From Fomitopsis serialis (lineage: Eukaryota; Basidiomycota; Agaricomycetes; Polyporales; Fomitopsidaceae): a DNA stretch of 49,406 nucleotides. Below, piece after piece: positions 30,991 through 41,862 of the stretch. Position 1 is the stretch's first letter, and the number at the start of each line of letters is the position of its first letter. The notes under the pieces are model-generated. The model did not search any database, was not told where the DNA came from, and saw only the letters and a program-made list of their open reading frames with translations. Made by a program: the position numbers and the translations under genes. Location of the stretch: the NCBI RefSeq assembly GCF_022376445.1, contig NW_025955253.1, positions 1-49,406 on the forward strand, given 5' to 3'.

Positions 30991-31515
30991 TTGGAACCGG
31001 GATCCCAACCACTCCGCGGACCGACCTCCCTTCTCCACCCACTGAAAAGGCCTCGAGATGCTACGCGCTACGAGAATCGATACGGCGCAGCGACGGGAGT
31101 TTGACACTCGTACGTGGGTATCTGGAGGTTTGACTGCTCGCCTCGTACTTAGAAGAGAAGAGGAGATACTCACGGAGCTCTCGCACTGCAGATGGACCAC
31201 CACACGCTCCCCGCCATGTCGCTTAGTCTCTCCGGGAGAATCCTCCTGTGACGGGCATGTGAGTCGCGAGGCGCACGCCCTGGGAGTTGCGTTATGGCTG
31301 CTAGTGCTGTGGCAAGAGGAGGCGAGCGAAGTGGGATGCGTGCGAGCTCAGTGGACAGATGGAGCGAGGCTGCCCAGCAGCGACGCGTCTGTGGCTGAGA
31401 GATCGCGCCCCGATCTCCTCCTTCGGTCCTTCCCGAGTTCGGGCGCGGCCGCACTGGCCGTCGACGTCCATCTCGAGTCCAAACTGCTCTGCCATGTCTC
31501 ACGAAGCCTATGCCA
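30991..31515 (+). repeat. R1/R2 composite dispersed repeat
   Basis: Parallels 19.67-20.63 kb: CCAACCACTCCGCGGACCGA, then CTCGTACGTG, GAGATACTCAC, TGCAGATGGACCACCACACG, CTCTCCGGGAGAATCCTCCT, and the R2 core at 31382-31417 with its GAGATCG/CGATCTC palindrome, ending near CTCGAGTCCAAACTGCTCTG. The composite is shorter here because a central segment of the other copy is absent. Confidence 0.55.
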
Positions 31516-31795
31516 CGATGGTACAATTTAACCCGCCCCTCGTCGACTGTATGCGCAACCACTGAGCCTGTCCGAGCGGGTGAAGACGCACTCAGTCTGG
31601 GCAGCGATTTGGAGGATGTCTGGCCCCGGTGGGTCCTTGCATAGTCGATCGTGCGGCATCCACAGTAAGTTCGTGCCCCGTTGACCGAGAATTCTACCAT
31701 GACGTGTTCATACGAGGCTTGCTTTGCTGAAACGATCGCCACTCCTTTTGTCTGGCCTTTCCTGCTACCTTTGTTCCTCCAACACCCGGCTCGCA

Positions 31796-31976
31796 GTATA
31801 AATACCCCGTCTCTACCGTTCCCATCTGCAGACTTCTCAACTCTCAGACACACTCCTCATGCCGCCACCCGCTATGCTGTCCTACTCGCCAGTCCATCGC
31901 TACTCGGGCCCGCCCCCGACCTCCTCCTCGTTACGCGTGCAGCGTTGTCCGCAAGCGTCATCATCCCTCCTAACCA
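31796..31976 (+). repeat. dispersed repeat R1 copy upstream of the 32.1-kb gene
   Basis: GTATAAATAC at 31796-31805 and a slightly changed core CATCCCTCCTAACCA at 31962-31976. Unlike the other copies it is followed closely (about 100 nt) by a plausible coding sequence starting at 32078, so it may act as that gene's promoter. Confidence 0.45.
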
Positions 31977-32077
31977 CCTTTGTTGGCAATTTTAGAGAGA
32001 CTTCTGAAGCCACATCTGACGACGTTAGACAACTATCGATCTTAACAAGTCGTGCATTCGCCTGCGCAGCCCTCGTC

Positions 32078-32645
32078 ATGCCGTGCGTACCACTTCGCTC
32101 CTGACTCGGGCTGTGGCTGGCTCACGACCGTTGTAGCCCGTATACGATGACAGCGAAGCGAGTGAGGGGCGGCTTTGGCCACGGCGTGGATCCCGCCTAT
32201 CCCGTAAGGTGCAGATCTACACACATGAGTGTGACATCAAGCTAACCTATCCCTAAGCTGGTCTGTGAGCGTAGACCCTCAAAATACGCGTCGCGCTGCC
32301 TTGAAGAACCACGGCGACAAGGCCATTCAGACATTCCCCTCCTCGTACCACCCCGTCTTGCAGCTGCTATGCAAGCACATCACCTTCCACACGTCTTCCG
32401 CTTCCGCGATCAAGACCTTCCTCGGAAAGTGGAAGTTCCCTATTCTGCTAAAGGGAACGGAACACAACGATCTAGAAGACCCCTCAGTGTACTTCGGCGA
32501 CGCGGTCAACCTCACGACCTTTCTCATCAACGTCCGACATGCAGCGATGCGGTGGCAGGCGCAGTACGACAAGGACCCTGACGCAGATGACGACCTCAGG
32601 AACTTTAATCCATACCTCCATGCGTGGGTGTCGCGCTGTACCGAT
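32078..32645 (+). CDS. hypothetical protein, unrecognised (3' end uncertain)
   Basis: Start ATG at 32078; short introns 32083-32136 and 32209-32257 (GT-AG) join MPP-YTMTAKRVRGGFGHGVD to a long exon coding 'LKNHGDKAIQTFPSSYHP', 'HITFHTSSASAIKTFLGKW' and 'FGDAVNLTTFLINVRHAAMR' up to 'NPYLHAWVSRC'. The composition is clearly protein-like. A second donor (GTAAGG, 32204) exists but would give a frame with poor composition. The frame stays open to 33239, but beyond about 32650 the sequence becomes dispersed repeat, so the natural C-terminus was probably lost or lies in an exon I cannot define. No family recognised; no signal peptide or membrane segment seen. Confidence 0.5.
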
Positions 32646-33240
32646 GGATTCCGATTCCGAATGGGTGCGACGTACCGACGGATAGGGCACTCACTCGACT
32701 GGTGCGTCTTGCGCGGGAGAGTCCTCTGGCGCGGAGCGCAGTGGTCGTGCGGCTGTCCCTGTCCTTTGTTTCAGGCCGGCATGCCATCGAATCGCTCGAC
32801 CGCTGTCGACCTTCCGTTCCACGGCATAGCTCGCAATCCCTCGGGAGCGCCTTATCCACGTTGCTCTCTATTCCTGCGTCAGGTAAGCTGCATGTATTCG
32901 AGGTTCTCGCCAAGGGCCGTGGCAGCCAATTCACTGACGGTGTTCGATATAGGTGCGATCATCATCTCGCATGGGCGCACTAGGTGCATCTTCACCCGCT
33001 CGAACAGGCTCTGTGAGTGCGTATACAGTCGGCGAGGGGCGGATTGTGTTGTGCCATCGTCACGGTGGCACAGACTGGCTGATGATTTGATTCAACTTGG
33101 GTTATCCACAAATGTGATTCACGAGACGTGTTGCGTTTCTACTCCCCGTACTACAGCGGGTAATCTGGCGCGACTTGTCGATTGCCAGACCCAGCGCCCA
33201 CGCGCAACGCTCCACCAAAAGAAAACCATGAAAAAATGAT
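32646..33240. repeat. dispersed repeat sequence abutting the 32.1-kb gene
   Basis: Blocks such as CGACTGGTGCGTCTTGCGCG (about 32697) recur near 10.14 kb, GGCCGGCATGCCATCGAATC (about 32775) near 48.80 kb, and CACTGACGGTGTTCGATATA (about 32931) at 41.50 kb. It is therefore a mosaic of repeats that seems to interrupt the preceding gene. Confidence 0.4.
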
Positions 33241-33373
33241 CCCCAAAGTCCCGAGCACGCCTGAGTGAGTCTTCACGTTACGATTCACATTAAAAATGGT
33301 ACGCAAGGATGTACACGATGCGTACAGCAGGTGATAATACATCGTAATAGCCCCACGCTCATGCTACGCCCGC

Positions 33374-33874
33374 TCAGTCAAGCTCGTCTATCTCAAAGCC
33401 GCGCTCGAACAGCTCGCCGTCGAAGTCGTACTCCCGGGGTTTCTTGGGAAGGAATTCGGCTTTCTGCGCCGGGCGGTACGGCCGCGGATGTTGCAGAGGC
33501 GTACCCTCCCTAGACGCGGTCCAAATTGCGCTCGGCGGATCCCGAATGAAGCCGGGATTCTGACGCATCCGGTCCTGATGCTCCTGCCTCAACCGAGCTA
33601 TCGACGCGGCGCGCGCCTTATCAGTCTTTGAAGGGCCGCCACCACGCGCCTCGAGGTCTCGAGAGACGAGGTCGTCGTAGCAGCCGCGCTCCACCAGTGC
33701 GTCTTGGAGGTCGCGCTCAATCATGGAGGCATCCTCGGTCGCGCGACTGTTGTTGTATGCTCAGTCATGACATAAGAATGAATAGCGACGAGCTCACACG
33801 GTGACCGGGCGAGCGAGCGCGGGAGCTGTCGCCGCCGCCAAAAGGACAGTAGAGACGAGCGTAGAGTAACGCAT
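33374..33874 (-). CDS. modular secreted protein, family copy 7
   Basis: Minus-strand exons 33874-33798 and 33746-33374 (phase-2 intron 33797-33747) give 149 residues. Signal peptide 'MRYSTLVSTVLLAAATAPAL'. One module (EDASMIERDLQDALVERG, CYDDLVSRDLEAR), then a linker unlike the other copies (Lys/Arg/Gln-rich, then Pro-rich), and the tail KKPR then EYDFDGELFERGFEIDELD. The triple-Arg site is replaced by KKPR, so a Kex2-type cut directly before the tail is less certain. It has the leader intron (34007-33949) and a TATAAAGG box (34084-34077), but the longer family promoter stops near 34130, where an unrelated gene fragment begins. Isolated from the other copies by 5 kb on one side and 9 kb on the other. 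Confidence 0.8.
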
Positions 33875-34076
33875 GATGTTTTGTATGCACTGGGGTCGTT
33901 GCGAAGGATTTCGGTGGAATAAACGTGAGTCGTCAAAAAAGAGCGAGGCTGGAAGGGTGCAAGGGGTAAGTGCAACATCCAGACTACCACCGTCGCTGAG
34001 CACGCACTTGCCGGCGACCTACTCGGTGGGCTCGAAAGGAGAAGAGGAGCTGAGGGATGTGGCGGGCATACCCCCT

Positions 34077-34084
34077 CCTTTATA
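34077..34084 (-). promoter_or_regulatory. TATA box of family copy 7
   Basis: TATAAAGG on the minus strand, in the family position before the leader intron. The upstream TGACGTCG and ACTCG palindrome elements seen in other copies are missing because homology ends about 50 nt further upstream. Confidence 0.6.
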
Positions 34085-34130
34085 CGCTGGCATGCACGGA
34101 CGGGATTTCAGAAGATCGCCGTTTATCGCA

Positions 34131-34472
34131 TCACTGCGTTAACAGCTTTTTGACATGCTTGACAGATGGTCGCAGCTTGCTCAGATGCAGATTGATTGGA
34201 TAGTCGATCGTCATCTTCACGTCCTTCAGCGAGCCGAAGCACGGCTGGCTCATGACCTCGTGTAGGCGGCGCACATCGACGCTGATGAGCTCCTCGTACG
34301 TGCTGTTTCCGAATAACTGGTTGGCGCACATCTTCATCCTTTGGAGACGGGTACCGTATTTTGCTTCATCATCTGTAGGTCACCATCGACGATTAACGAC
34401 ACTACGGATGGGTACTCACCACTCACAAGAGCGCGAAACCTGAGGGTGCTTGAAGTAGGATTCGTCGAGCAT
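34131..34472 (-). pseudogene. two-exon coding fragment, unrecognised
   Basis: Minus-strand exons 34472-34427 and 34372-34131, joined by a GT-AG intron of 54 nt, read MLDESYFKHPQVSRS, 'YDEAKYGTRLQRMKMCANQL', 'STYEELISVDVRRLHEVM' and end '...SVKHVKKLLTQ'. A further intron upstream (GTAAGT...CCAG, about 34526-34473) suggests more 5' exons, so the protein is probably 5'-truncated. Composition is strongly protein-like and I see no frameshift, but no family is recognised. The stop codon lies at the edge of the copy 7 promoter, as if a rearrangement cut one of the two. Confidence 0.45.
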
Positions 34473-34698
34473 CTGGCTTCGAGAAGTCAACTCACACGAT
34501 AGAGATATCAAACCATACCCACTTACAAATCAGTAGCATTTACTATGAAGCCTCGCCACCTGACAGGCCATGACCCCGCGGACCAGAATGCGCCCAGGCA
34601 GACTGCACGAGCAAAGGACTAGTTCACAGGGACATACAAAGACCTACATAACCCAAAGTCAGCACCACGCAACTCAGAGACAGTGTGATTGACCCACT

Positions 34699-36220
34699 CT
34701 AAAGCTGCAAAGTGTTCGCGAAAGCCTCGCCACGCATATACTCGTCCAGCCTCTGCCCTTCTTCCGCACTGATCTCAATTAGCTCTACTGCGCGCTTCTC
34801 GGCCACCACACCCGACACAACTCGCCACCACCGCACCGATTCGCGGAAACTCGAGCCTCCAGGATCATCGGTGTCCCTGGCCATGTGCCCGCTGGACGAC
34901 ACGGCGACGTAGCGGAGAGTCGGGATCCCCTCCGCAAGCAGCCTAGGAGCTGCATCGCGCAGCGGCTCCCACTTTCTGCTGTTGGACGCCGACCTGGGGC
35001 TGGATTCGGGCGAAAGGCGGGGAGGGGGGGGGACCGACTCGGATGCGCTCGACTCTATCCACGAGCCTGAGCCGGACGAAGAGGATGTTGCTAGCGGAGA
35101 GAAGCGGGAGGCATCCGTCCTGCGGGGGAACACGTGCGATTGACGGTGAACAGCACAGAGCGCGACGACGGGACTCACCAGCCATCCATGCGCGAGTGCG
35201 ACCGTGTTATGCATCAGCAGATCGAGGTAGCGCAGCCGCGTGTCAGAGAGCGCGAACAACTCCGCAAGCCGCCCCCAAAACTCCCTGTCGCCCTCGTAGT
35301 ACTGCGTCGAGAAGACCACGGGATGTGTCGCGCGCACCGTGGCGACGACGGTCTCCTTGAGCGTGGACCATTGTTGGTTGACGAAGACCTCCAGGACACG
35401 TAGGCGTGCGGCGACGTCGTGCACGAAGGTGGTATAGCGGAAAGGTCGGTCATCCGGAATGAATCCCGAAAGCGACGTGAAGGCTATGTGGAGGCACGCG
35501 AGATTCGGGCACAACCGCACGAGCGCCAACGGATCCATGTTTCTGAGCCGCAAGGCGCGTGTGCTAGGCCACAGATCAGCCGAGACTGGTGAAGGCAGCC
35601 CTGACCAGTCTGGGGCAGGTTTGAGAAGAAGCGCGAGGTCGGCCACGAACACCTCCACCGCGTACTGTAGGAAGGGTATGTGGATGAGCGTAGCATACTC
35701 CACGTTCTGCAGCGGCTCGGCAGTCCACTCCTGAGCCTCTAAACGGACGACCTTCGGCCTGCAGGTCAGCCTCTTGCAGAGCGCCATGCTGTCCTCGGTA
35801 ACACCGCACAGCGCGAACTCGCGCAGATCACGGAGTGCGACGATGGCATCGCAGAGTGCACGCCCACTCTCAGTCGCCAGAGCCCCGCGGCCCGAATCAT
35901 ATATCACGTCAAGCGAACCGCGCTCGCACGAGGACGGCAGCAAGCGAGGAGTATCCGTCAGCTTAGTTGTGGGTGTGCCAGAGGGGGATCGCGAGTTTAC
36001 GCATGTACTGAAGGCGGTAGGCATCTTCCTCGAGTATGAAGTCGAGGAAACTGGGGCTCCGGTATGGCGTTACGACTCGTAGGGAAGAGAGGACGCGCGG
36101 CCGGGCGACGGCGCTCATCGTGCGCGATGTCAAGGCGAGCCGACCAGCGTCGCGTTGCGAGATGAATGCAACTATCATGGCGAGGACATCTTCGTCCAAA
36201 AGTTGAATGTTGGCGACCAT
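34699..36220 (-). CDS. F-box domain protein with an apparent frameshift
   Basis: The start at 36220 gives MVANIQLLDEDVLAMIVAFI, then 'GRLALTSRTMSAVARPRVLS', an F-box motif at residues 1-50, expected to bind Skp1 in an SCF ubiquitin ligase. The rest resembles the degenerate leucine-rich C-terminal part common in agaricomycete F-box families, ending 'IPTLRYVAVSS', WWRVVSGVVAEKRAVELIEI and a stop at 34699. The frame from the start ends at 35963 ('KLAIPLWHTHN' then stop) while the rest continues in another frame ('KLTDTPRLLPSSCERG'); the protein would be continuous if one base were changed near 35965-35985, and no intron explains the switch. A GTGAG...CAG pair at about 35200-35140 would break the frame, so it is probably not spliced. 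Recent pseudogene or sequencing error. Confidence 0.7.
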
Positions 36221-36299
36221 CGTTCCGAGTGCGGATCTATAGGTGTCACAGAAATGGTCAAGTTGTGTGTGCACCTGATACCTAACGAGCACGTACGTG

Positions 36300-38450
36300 G
36301 GGTGCAGACGACAAGTCGGGCAACCCAGTGTTGGGAAGAGTCAAGCCTGCGAGAATGGAAGTATCGTCAGTTCACCGCGCTCGTTCAGATCACTGGCCAT
36401 GATAGGCCACACAGCATATGATGGAACACTGTGAGAGTTGTACGCTAGGAATGACTTACCGATCGTCACTGACCCAGTACTAGTAGAACGCTACGGTGAG
36501 TATATCGTGGCGGAAAGAAGGTCGGAAAGATCGGGGCTGCCGGTGAGATACGATTACGTAATAGTAATGGGCTCAGTGGCGGGGCGTGTACATCGACATC
36601 GACCCTTCGCCCATGCCCTAGAGTCTCGAACCGCTGCAAGCGAAGGCAGAGAACCCCGAAATTGGTGAGCAGCGAGAGACACGCGGCCTGCGGAACGAAA
36701 CGTGTGAGAGATCATGGCAGGAGACTCAGAGTAGGGGACATCCCAACCATGCCGACGACGACCATGCAGATGTTGGAGTGCAAGGTATGTACCACAACCT
36801 CGGGTACGTGCAGTGCGCTGTCTACGACGAGTGACAAAGCAAAGTTGAGGAGGGTGGAAACAGTATACAGCGTCACGCTCGGGTGGAACACCGCATCTGT
36901 GCCATCCGAGTCGGATGGTGCGGCGGTGTAGTACGTACGGTCGCTGCCAATACTGTTGTAATACGCAGTGAGATACCTCGTGAGCATAGCGGATAGAGCG
37001 GTCGTATCTGAAACTCGCACCTGGCAGTGGACATTCTGTGAGTAAAAGTCAAGTAAAGGTTCCAGGCAGCGCGGACCCGGATTCATGAGTCGGACAGGGA
37101 GTTCGGTGTTGCGACCGCGGCGCTGATGCCTGTCAGACGTCCAACGTGCGCCGTAGTAAGTATGCGTCGTCGAGACGCGTCAGTGACAGTGCGTCAAGTA
37201 CTAGGGCTTGACTCAGCCATCGTGCGTTTGGAATGTAGAGTTTACGGGCCCTCGGTGATCCTGCCTGAGGTTGCCAGCCATGAGAAACCGAGACAGGATG
37301 CAGTTGAAAAGACAACAGTATTAGGTTTATGCCATTGCCAGTGGTTGGTACGTACATGGTACGTACGGTTAAGGTACTACTTAGGTAGGTTAAGGCTAGT
37401 GACAGGCCGATGATACTCGAAGCCTATCCAAAAGCGGAGCTTGTGATGGTTGATTCATATGACCTGCGGACATTAGAACGGAGATAAATGCACTGATTGA
37501 TCCGAGCTTTCAGCGAAGGCAGTCGACGTGGGTTGTGCATGTGAGGGGTCCCGCAACTGGCCCGTTGGCTTTCTTCGAAGCACTGACCACGACACGCAGG
37601 GAGGTTCGTGCCCATGCCAGCGACCGAGGGAAGGCGGTCATTTCCAAATGACTGTAGTAGGTGAGATTTCCATCTGCGAAACGCCGCGAACGTCAGGCTG
37701 ATGTGTGCCCAATACGGTGTGTCGTATGCAGTGGGTATTGTCATCGGAGACACTGCCCGTTAGCGGCAATCTCTGCGGCCAGGGGTTGACATTGAAGCGT
37801 CAAAATCCTAAAGCCTCGACGCCTCGACGCCGGCCCATCGCAGACAAGTGGACCGCGCGGTCCTCAATCTGAGTCATTCCAGTTTCCCTAGAGCCCTATC
37901 CGAACTGTGTACGTGCGGGGTACGTTGGCCTTGGTACTCCTTCTGCGCTTCCGTCAACATTCTGACGCAACGAGCAGTGTCGAGGGCGAACTAGCCCGAG
38001 GATTGAAGCCGAGGTCGACCGGCAGTGCGCGCGGCTCCGGGTCGCCTGTGAAGAATGCCAAACGAGAGCGCGACACCCTTCGCCGGTGCACGCATTTGGG
38101 TCTAGTAATATGCTATTGGCTGTCACCGCCCACTGCCAGTGGGCGCGGTCGCACGGATCATCATCCTCCATCAGATCTTGCCTATGTCAAAGTCCAGTCA
38201 TTCACTTGCGAACTGGCAATGCTGCGGTACGTTCTGCGTTTTATTGTTCCCAATTTTGATCAGGTCAATGATTCGTACGTCTGCGCCGGGTGACCCGTTT
38301 TTAGATGGGTCCGATCGGGTCAGAAACGTCTGGCAGTGTCATGGCATGACCCCAGTACGTACGTTCTTGTCAGTGCTCGAAGTGGTACGGAATGACTCGC
38401 AGCCATGCAGTCACATTAATCTTCTGTGGGCCGTGATGAAGTCTGCGCCC
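36300..38450. other. no firmly supported gene
   Basis: Long stretch with no recognisable domain. One minus-strand frame at 37086-36712 (124 codons: RYLTAYYNSIGSDRTYYTA, FALSLVVDSALHV) has a somewhat protein-like, membrane-like C-terminal half and could be an exon of a small gene, but I cannot find its partners. Palindromic GTACGTAC pairs lie near 37348-37367. Confidence 0.35.
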
Positions 38451-38458
38451 CCGCGCAG

Positions 38459-38466
38459 TATATAAG
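38459..38466 (+). promoter_or_regulatory. TATA box of the LysM gene
   Basis: TATATAAG, 78 nt upstream of the start codon at 38537, a usual distance for a compact fungal promoter. Confidence 0.5.
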
Positions 38467-38536
38467 CCAGACGTACGTCCACAGTCAGGCAGAGCTGCTG
38501 CCTGCACTCACCATACCTCTACCTTTTTACCTCAGG

Positions 38537-39926
38537 ATGGTCTTTGCTATACGCGTACAGTCTCTAGTGTTCGCCGTCGCGATCGCGTCCGGCGCCACGG
38601 CGAACTGGCTGCCCATTCGACGCACGCCGGCTCTGTCGACGCGCGACGCTCCGAATAACCTCGCACCCGGCTCGTTTTCGAATTGCACGTCGTACGCGAC
38701 GGCGGTGTCGGGCGACACGTGCTCGACGCTGGAGGCCGCAGCCAACATCTCCTTCAGCGACCTGCTTCGATGGAACCCGGAGGTACGCACTCACGCATGG
38801 TTGTTCTCTACTCGCCCTCACAGATGACTCCAAGCTCAATACGGGGTGCACGAACCTTGGGGCTCAAGAGGCGTACTGCGTCGGTGGCGGAGGTACGAGT
38901 TCCCACTGTTTCCTTGTCGCATCAACCTGACATCCGACTCCCAGGCGACGCGTGCCCCAGCCTCTACACCGTCGTCTCTGGGGACACTTGCCCTACCGTG
39001 GAAGCTACAGAGGGACTCACTGCGGCGCAATTGTTAGCCCTCAACCCTTGGCTGGATTCGAACTGCGATCTCGAGATCGGCGAGGTGCTGTGTGTTGGCC
39101 CGAACTCGTCGCCGACGTCGACTGTCACCACTGGCACGAGCTCGGTGACACCAACGACGACGGCGACGGTGACGACCTCAACGGTAACGAGCTCGATGCT
39201 CCCGACGACGACTACAGCGACGGTGACGACGTCGACAGCGTCCCCGACGCCTACGAACATCGCGAGTGGCAGCTGGACCAAGTGAGTCGACCCGTCTCTC
39301 CGCGCAGTTCGATCACTGACTCTGCGGCTAGCTGTACTTCGTACTGTGAGTGCTCATCTCTTCTCTCAATGGATCAACCGTCTCAGAGCCTCCCAGACAT
39401 GGTGCAGACCGGCGATTCGTGCACCAGCATTGATACAACGTCAGTGCCCAGCGAAACGGATGCGTGTGTTCCAGCGAGCTAACGCGTGATATAGCTACAA
39501 CATCGCGTTCAGCGACTTCCTGCGCTGGAACCCTGAGATTTCGTCGACTTGCGATGGTACGTCTTTGCACCCCCTACAGTCCTTGCTCACGACTCACCTT
39601 GCGGCATGTCTCAGATCTCGAGGCGAACGTACGTAGTGAGCATTTCTTCCTCGTATTTTCACTGAACAATTCTCGTTTAGGAGGCGTACTGCGTCAAGGG
39701 CTCTCCAGCGTGCAGCGAGGTCTACACGGTTGTCAGCGGTGACTACTGTGCCGAGATTGAGTCCGACTACGGACTCACCGCTGCGCAGCTCTATGCGCTG
39801 AACCCGTGGCTCGATTCCGCCTGTGGTACGTGTCCCACACATTGAACCGCAGACCCGATGTCGCTGACAAGGTGCCCCGCAGACTTGGGCGTCAACGAGA
39901 ATCTCTGCGTGGGACAGGTTGAGTAG
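38537..39926 (+). CDS. secreted four-LysM protein (chitin-binding, effector-like)
   Basis: Nine exons: 38537-38782, 38835-38892, 38945-39281, 39332-39345, 39397-39439, 39495-39556, 39615-39628, 39681-39825, 39883-39926; 320 residues. Signal peptide MVFAIRVQSLVFAVAIASG with cleavage near residue 22. Four LysM domains: residues about 50-101, 105-153, 215-265 and 269-316, each with the V-SGD-T/S/Y-C core and 'LLRWNPE' or 'LALNPWLD'. A Ser/Thr-rich linker (about 155-212) separates the two pairs. Domains 1 and 3 resemble each other (NCTSY start, LRWNPE) as do 2 and 4 (LYTVVSGD, AAQL-ALNPWLD), showing duplication of a LysM pair. Cysteines occur at matching positions. LysM domains bind chitin oligomers; secreted fungal forms can shield hyphae or sequester chitin signals. 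Two exons are only 14 nt. Acceptors were chosen to keep the domain frame. Confidence 0.85.
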
Positions 39927-41389
39927 TGCACCGGGATAGCAGGTCGTCTTGCGTATATCGCGATCGGATGCGCGGCGGTACATTCGTTCATGACTCTGGT
40001 TAATATTGATTGAAGGACTCGCGATACATTACGTCGAGCAGAGACGTGGTATTGAAGGGTATGAATGGAAATGCGTGTTTTGCGAGACGATATACATAGG
40101 GCTGCGTTTGGCCTCCGCGCAACCAACGCTCCAGCAGCTCCTCGGCGATACTATAATTACGTAAGCTGCTACTCGCGGGAGGTTGGCCGTGGCAGTACAA
40201 CGTCAAGTACTGCTCACCTTGACTGGGAATCTAGATATCGATACACACTCACTCTCAGGCTGACGGCGACGCAGACACGCTGCCTGCAATCACCAGAGAT
40301 GCAGCCCGCGAACCAACATACGCTGAACGATGGTCAGTGATCGATTGATCCCTCGTCCACGACCGCGTCGGACGACGCGCGCAGGTTCTCCCTCGCATCT
40401 CGGAGCATCCATCCCATTGCCGGCGTATTGTCCTCTCGCGTGTGGAGACGTTCCGACCCACTCAGGGGTCAAGGTATGCTCCTGGTACATGCCCATCTTC
40501 GCACCTGATGATGGTCGCGCGAGCTCTGCGCCACAGCTACGCTCTGGAGACCCATTCCATGACTGTTATGACGGGAAAAGTCCTTCTTTGCCCGCTGTAT
40601 TGGCAGGGATCCTCGTGCGCGCTGGAGGTTGCTAGCAAGATGGCGAGTCGTCCTTTGGAGGTGGTGCCCGGTTTCGCCTCGCTCTTGTCATTTCCTGAAC
40701 ATCTAAGCTCGCTCAGTCATCTTCCTTTGCTCGGCAACGCGTGTACAGTACGTCTGTGGGATCTTCGTTTGCACGACGATCTTGCATGTCTCACAAGTGT
40801 GCCGGCAAGCTGGGTCTCCCACCGCCGCTGCGCATCTCCACACATGCTTGTACAGCAATGATAGCACGCGGGAACGATCATCGCACACTCAACGGTGAGC
40901 CCCACTTGCTCAGAATCGTGGCCGGACAACTGCGCGCGCGCCAGCCGTGGATGGGCGTACGGGGACACGGTATCGAATACAGTGGGGCCGCGACCGAGGG
41001 CGACGATACGCTTCGCCGCATACATCCGCTCGCGTCTTTCGCGACGCTGACACCTAGGAATGCTGAGCGGATCTGGTCAGACTGCAAGAATGGACGGGCC
41101 GTACGTACCGTGAGGGACTGCGAATGTACGGTCTAGCGGGAGACCTCCCGCTTGCGAGCAGGCGACGATGGACCACTGTGAACTGCTGTCGTACCTCCCG
41201 CCCTTGTTCAGTATCTGCCGTCTTACCTGCCGCATACCTACCGGTAAGCCTGTTGCGTCGAGAAGCCTCATGCTGAGCGTGTGCGCAAGTTCGTAGATGT
41301 CGTGCCCAAGGAGTGCCTATGCTCAGCGCCCTCGACGACAACGAAAGCAGCAGCCCGGATGGGGAACGAGTCTCTGCCACTGTATGGTT
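39927..41389. other. no supported gene
   Basis: Frames of 60-160 codons exist on both strands but conflict with each other and show no recognisable domain or conserved partner elsewhere in the window. Confidence 0.4.
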
Positions 41390-41640
41390 GTTTCGAAGTC
41401 CGCTGGGCCGCTTCCGTACCGCTATGCCGGCGCGGGTCGGCTCAGCGGCACCGGGTGGTCCCTCCTCCTCGCAAATGGGCGTCGCGGCCAATCCACTGAC
41501 GGTGTTCGATATACGTGCGAGTCCGGTGTTCACAGACGCAATGTACAGTCACGCACGCTGTGGCGATGCGAAGATCAGTCCTTCATGGGCCTCCGAGTCG
41601 CCGCATAACGAAGCATCCGCCGAAGGCCCCAGCACTGGCA
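41390..41640. repeat. dispersed repeat fragments
   Basis: CACTGACGGTGTTCGATATA (about 41496) is shared with 32.93 kb, and TTTCGAAGTCCGCTGGGCCG with the CCGTACCGCTATGCCGGCG block (about 41391-41435) resembles, inverted, the extreme 5' part of the family promoter region (16.37, 20.9 and 23.97 kb). Confidence 0.4.
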
Positions 41641-41673
41641 GAAGCGACTCGCCACGATAGACACTGGGCACTA

Positions 41674-41862
41674 CTATATGTGTTCGTCAATATTGCATAC
41701 TGACACCCTCGCCGGTCTGAAGTAGCTCGGGCGATAGTACCACAGAGCGGCCACGGCATAGTATCTGTCCTCGCTCAGCGCATAGGCGGCCAAGCCGAGC
41801 CCTTCAATGTCAATCCTCGTCTCCCGTAGGTACGCACTAGGGAGGACCTCCGCCCAGTCGAC
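41674..41862 (-). pseudogene. conserved ORF downstream of PDI-like copy 2
   Basis: A minus-strand frame reads 'VDWAEVLPSAYLRETRIDIE', 'GLGLAAYALSEDRYYAVAAL', WYYRPSYFRP and stops at 41674. A TAG just upstream in the same frame shows it is not simply continuous with the preceding sequence. It is the better-preserved partner of 29853-30110. Confidence 0.4.

Noticed and set aside
30214..31203. 329-codon open frame on the minus strand
   Set aside because: Composition is rich in Arg/Ser/Pro without hydrophobic core patterns, it has no recognisable domain, and its 5' part lies in the R1/R2 composite repeat. Long chance frames are common in GC-rich DNA.
35140..35200. A 59-nt intron in the F-box gene
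   Set aside because: GT and AG ends are present but removal shifts into a frame with an early stop, while the unspliced frame keeps the expected C-terminal sequence.
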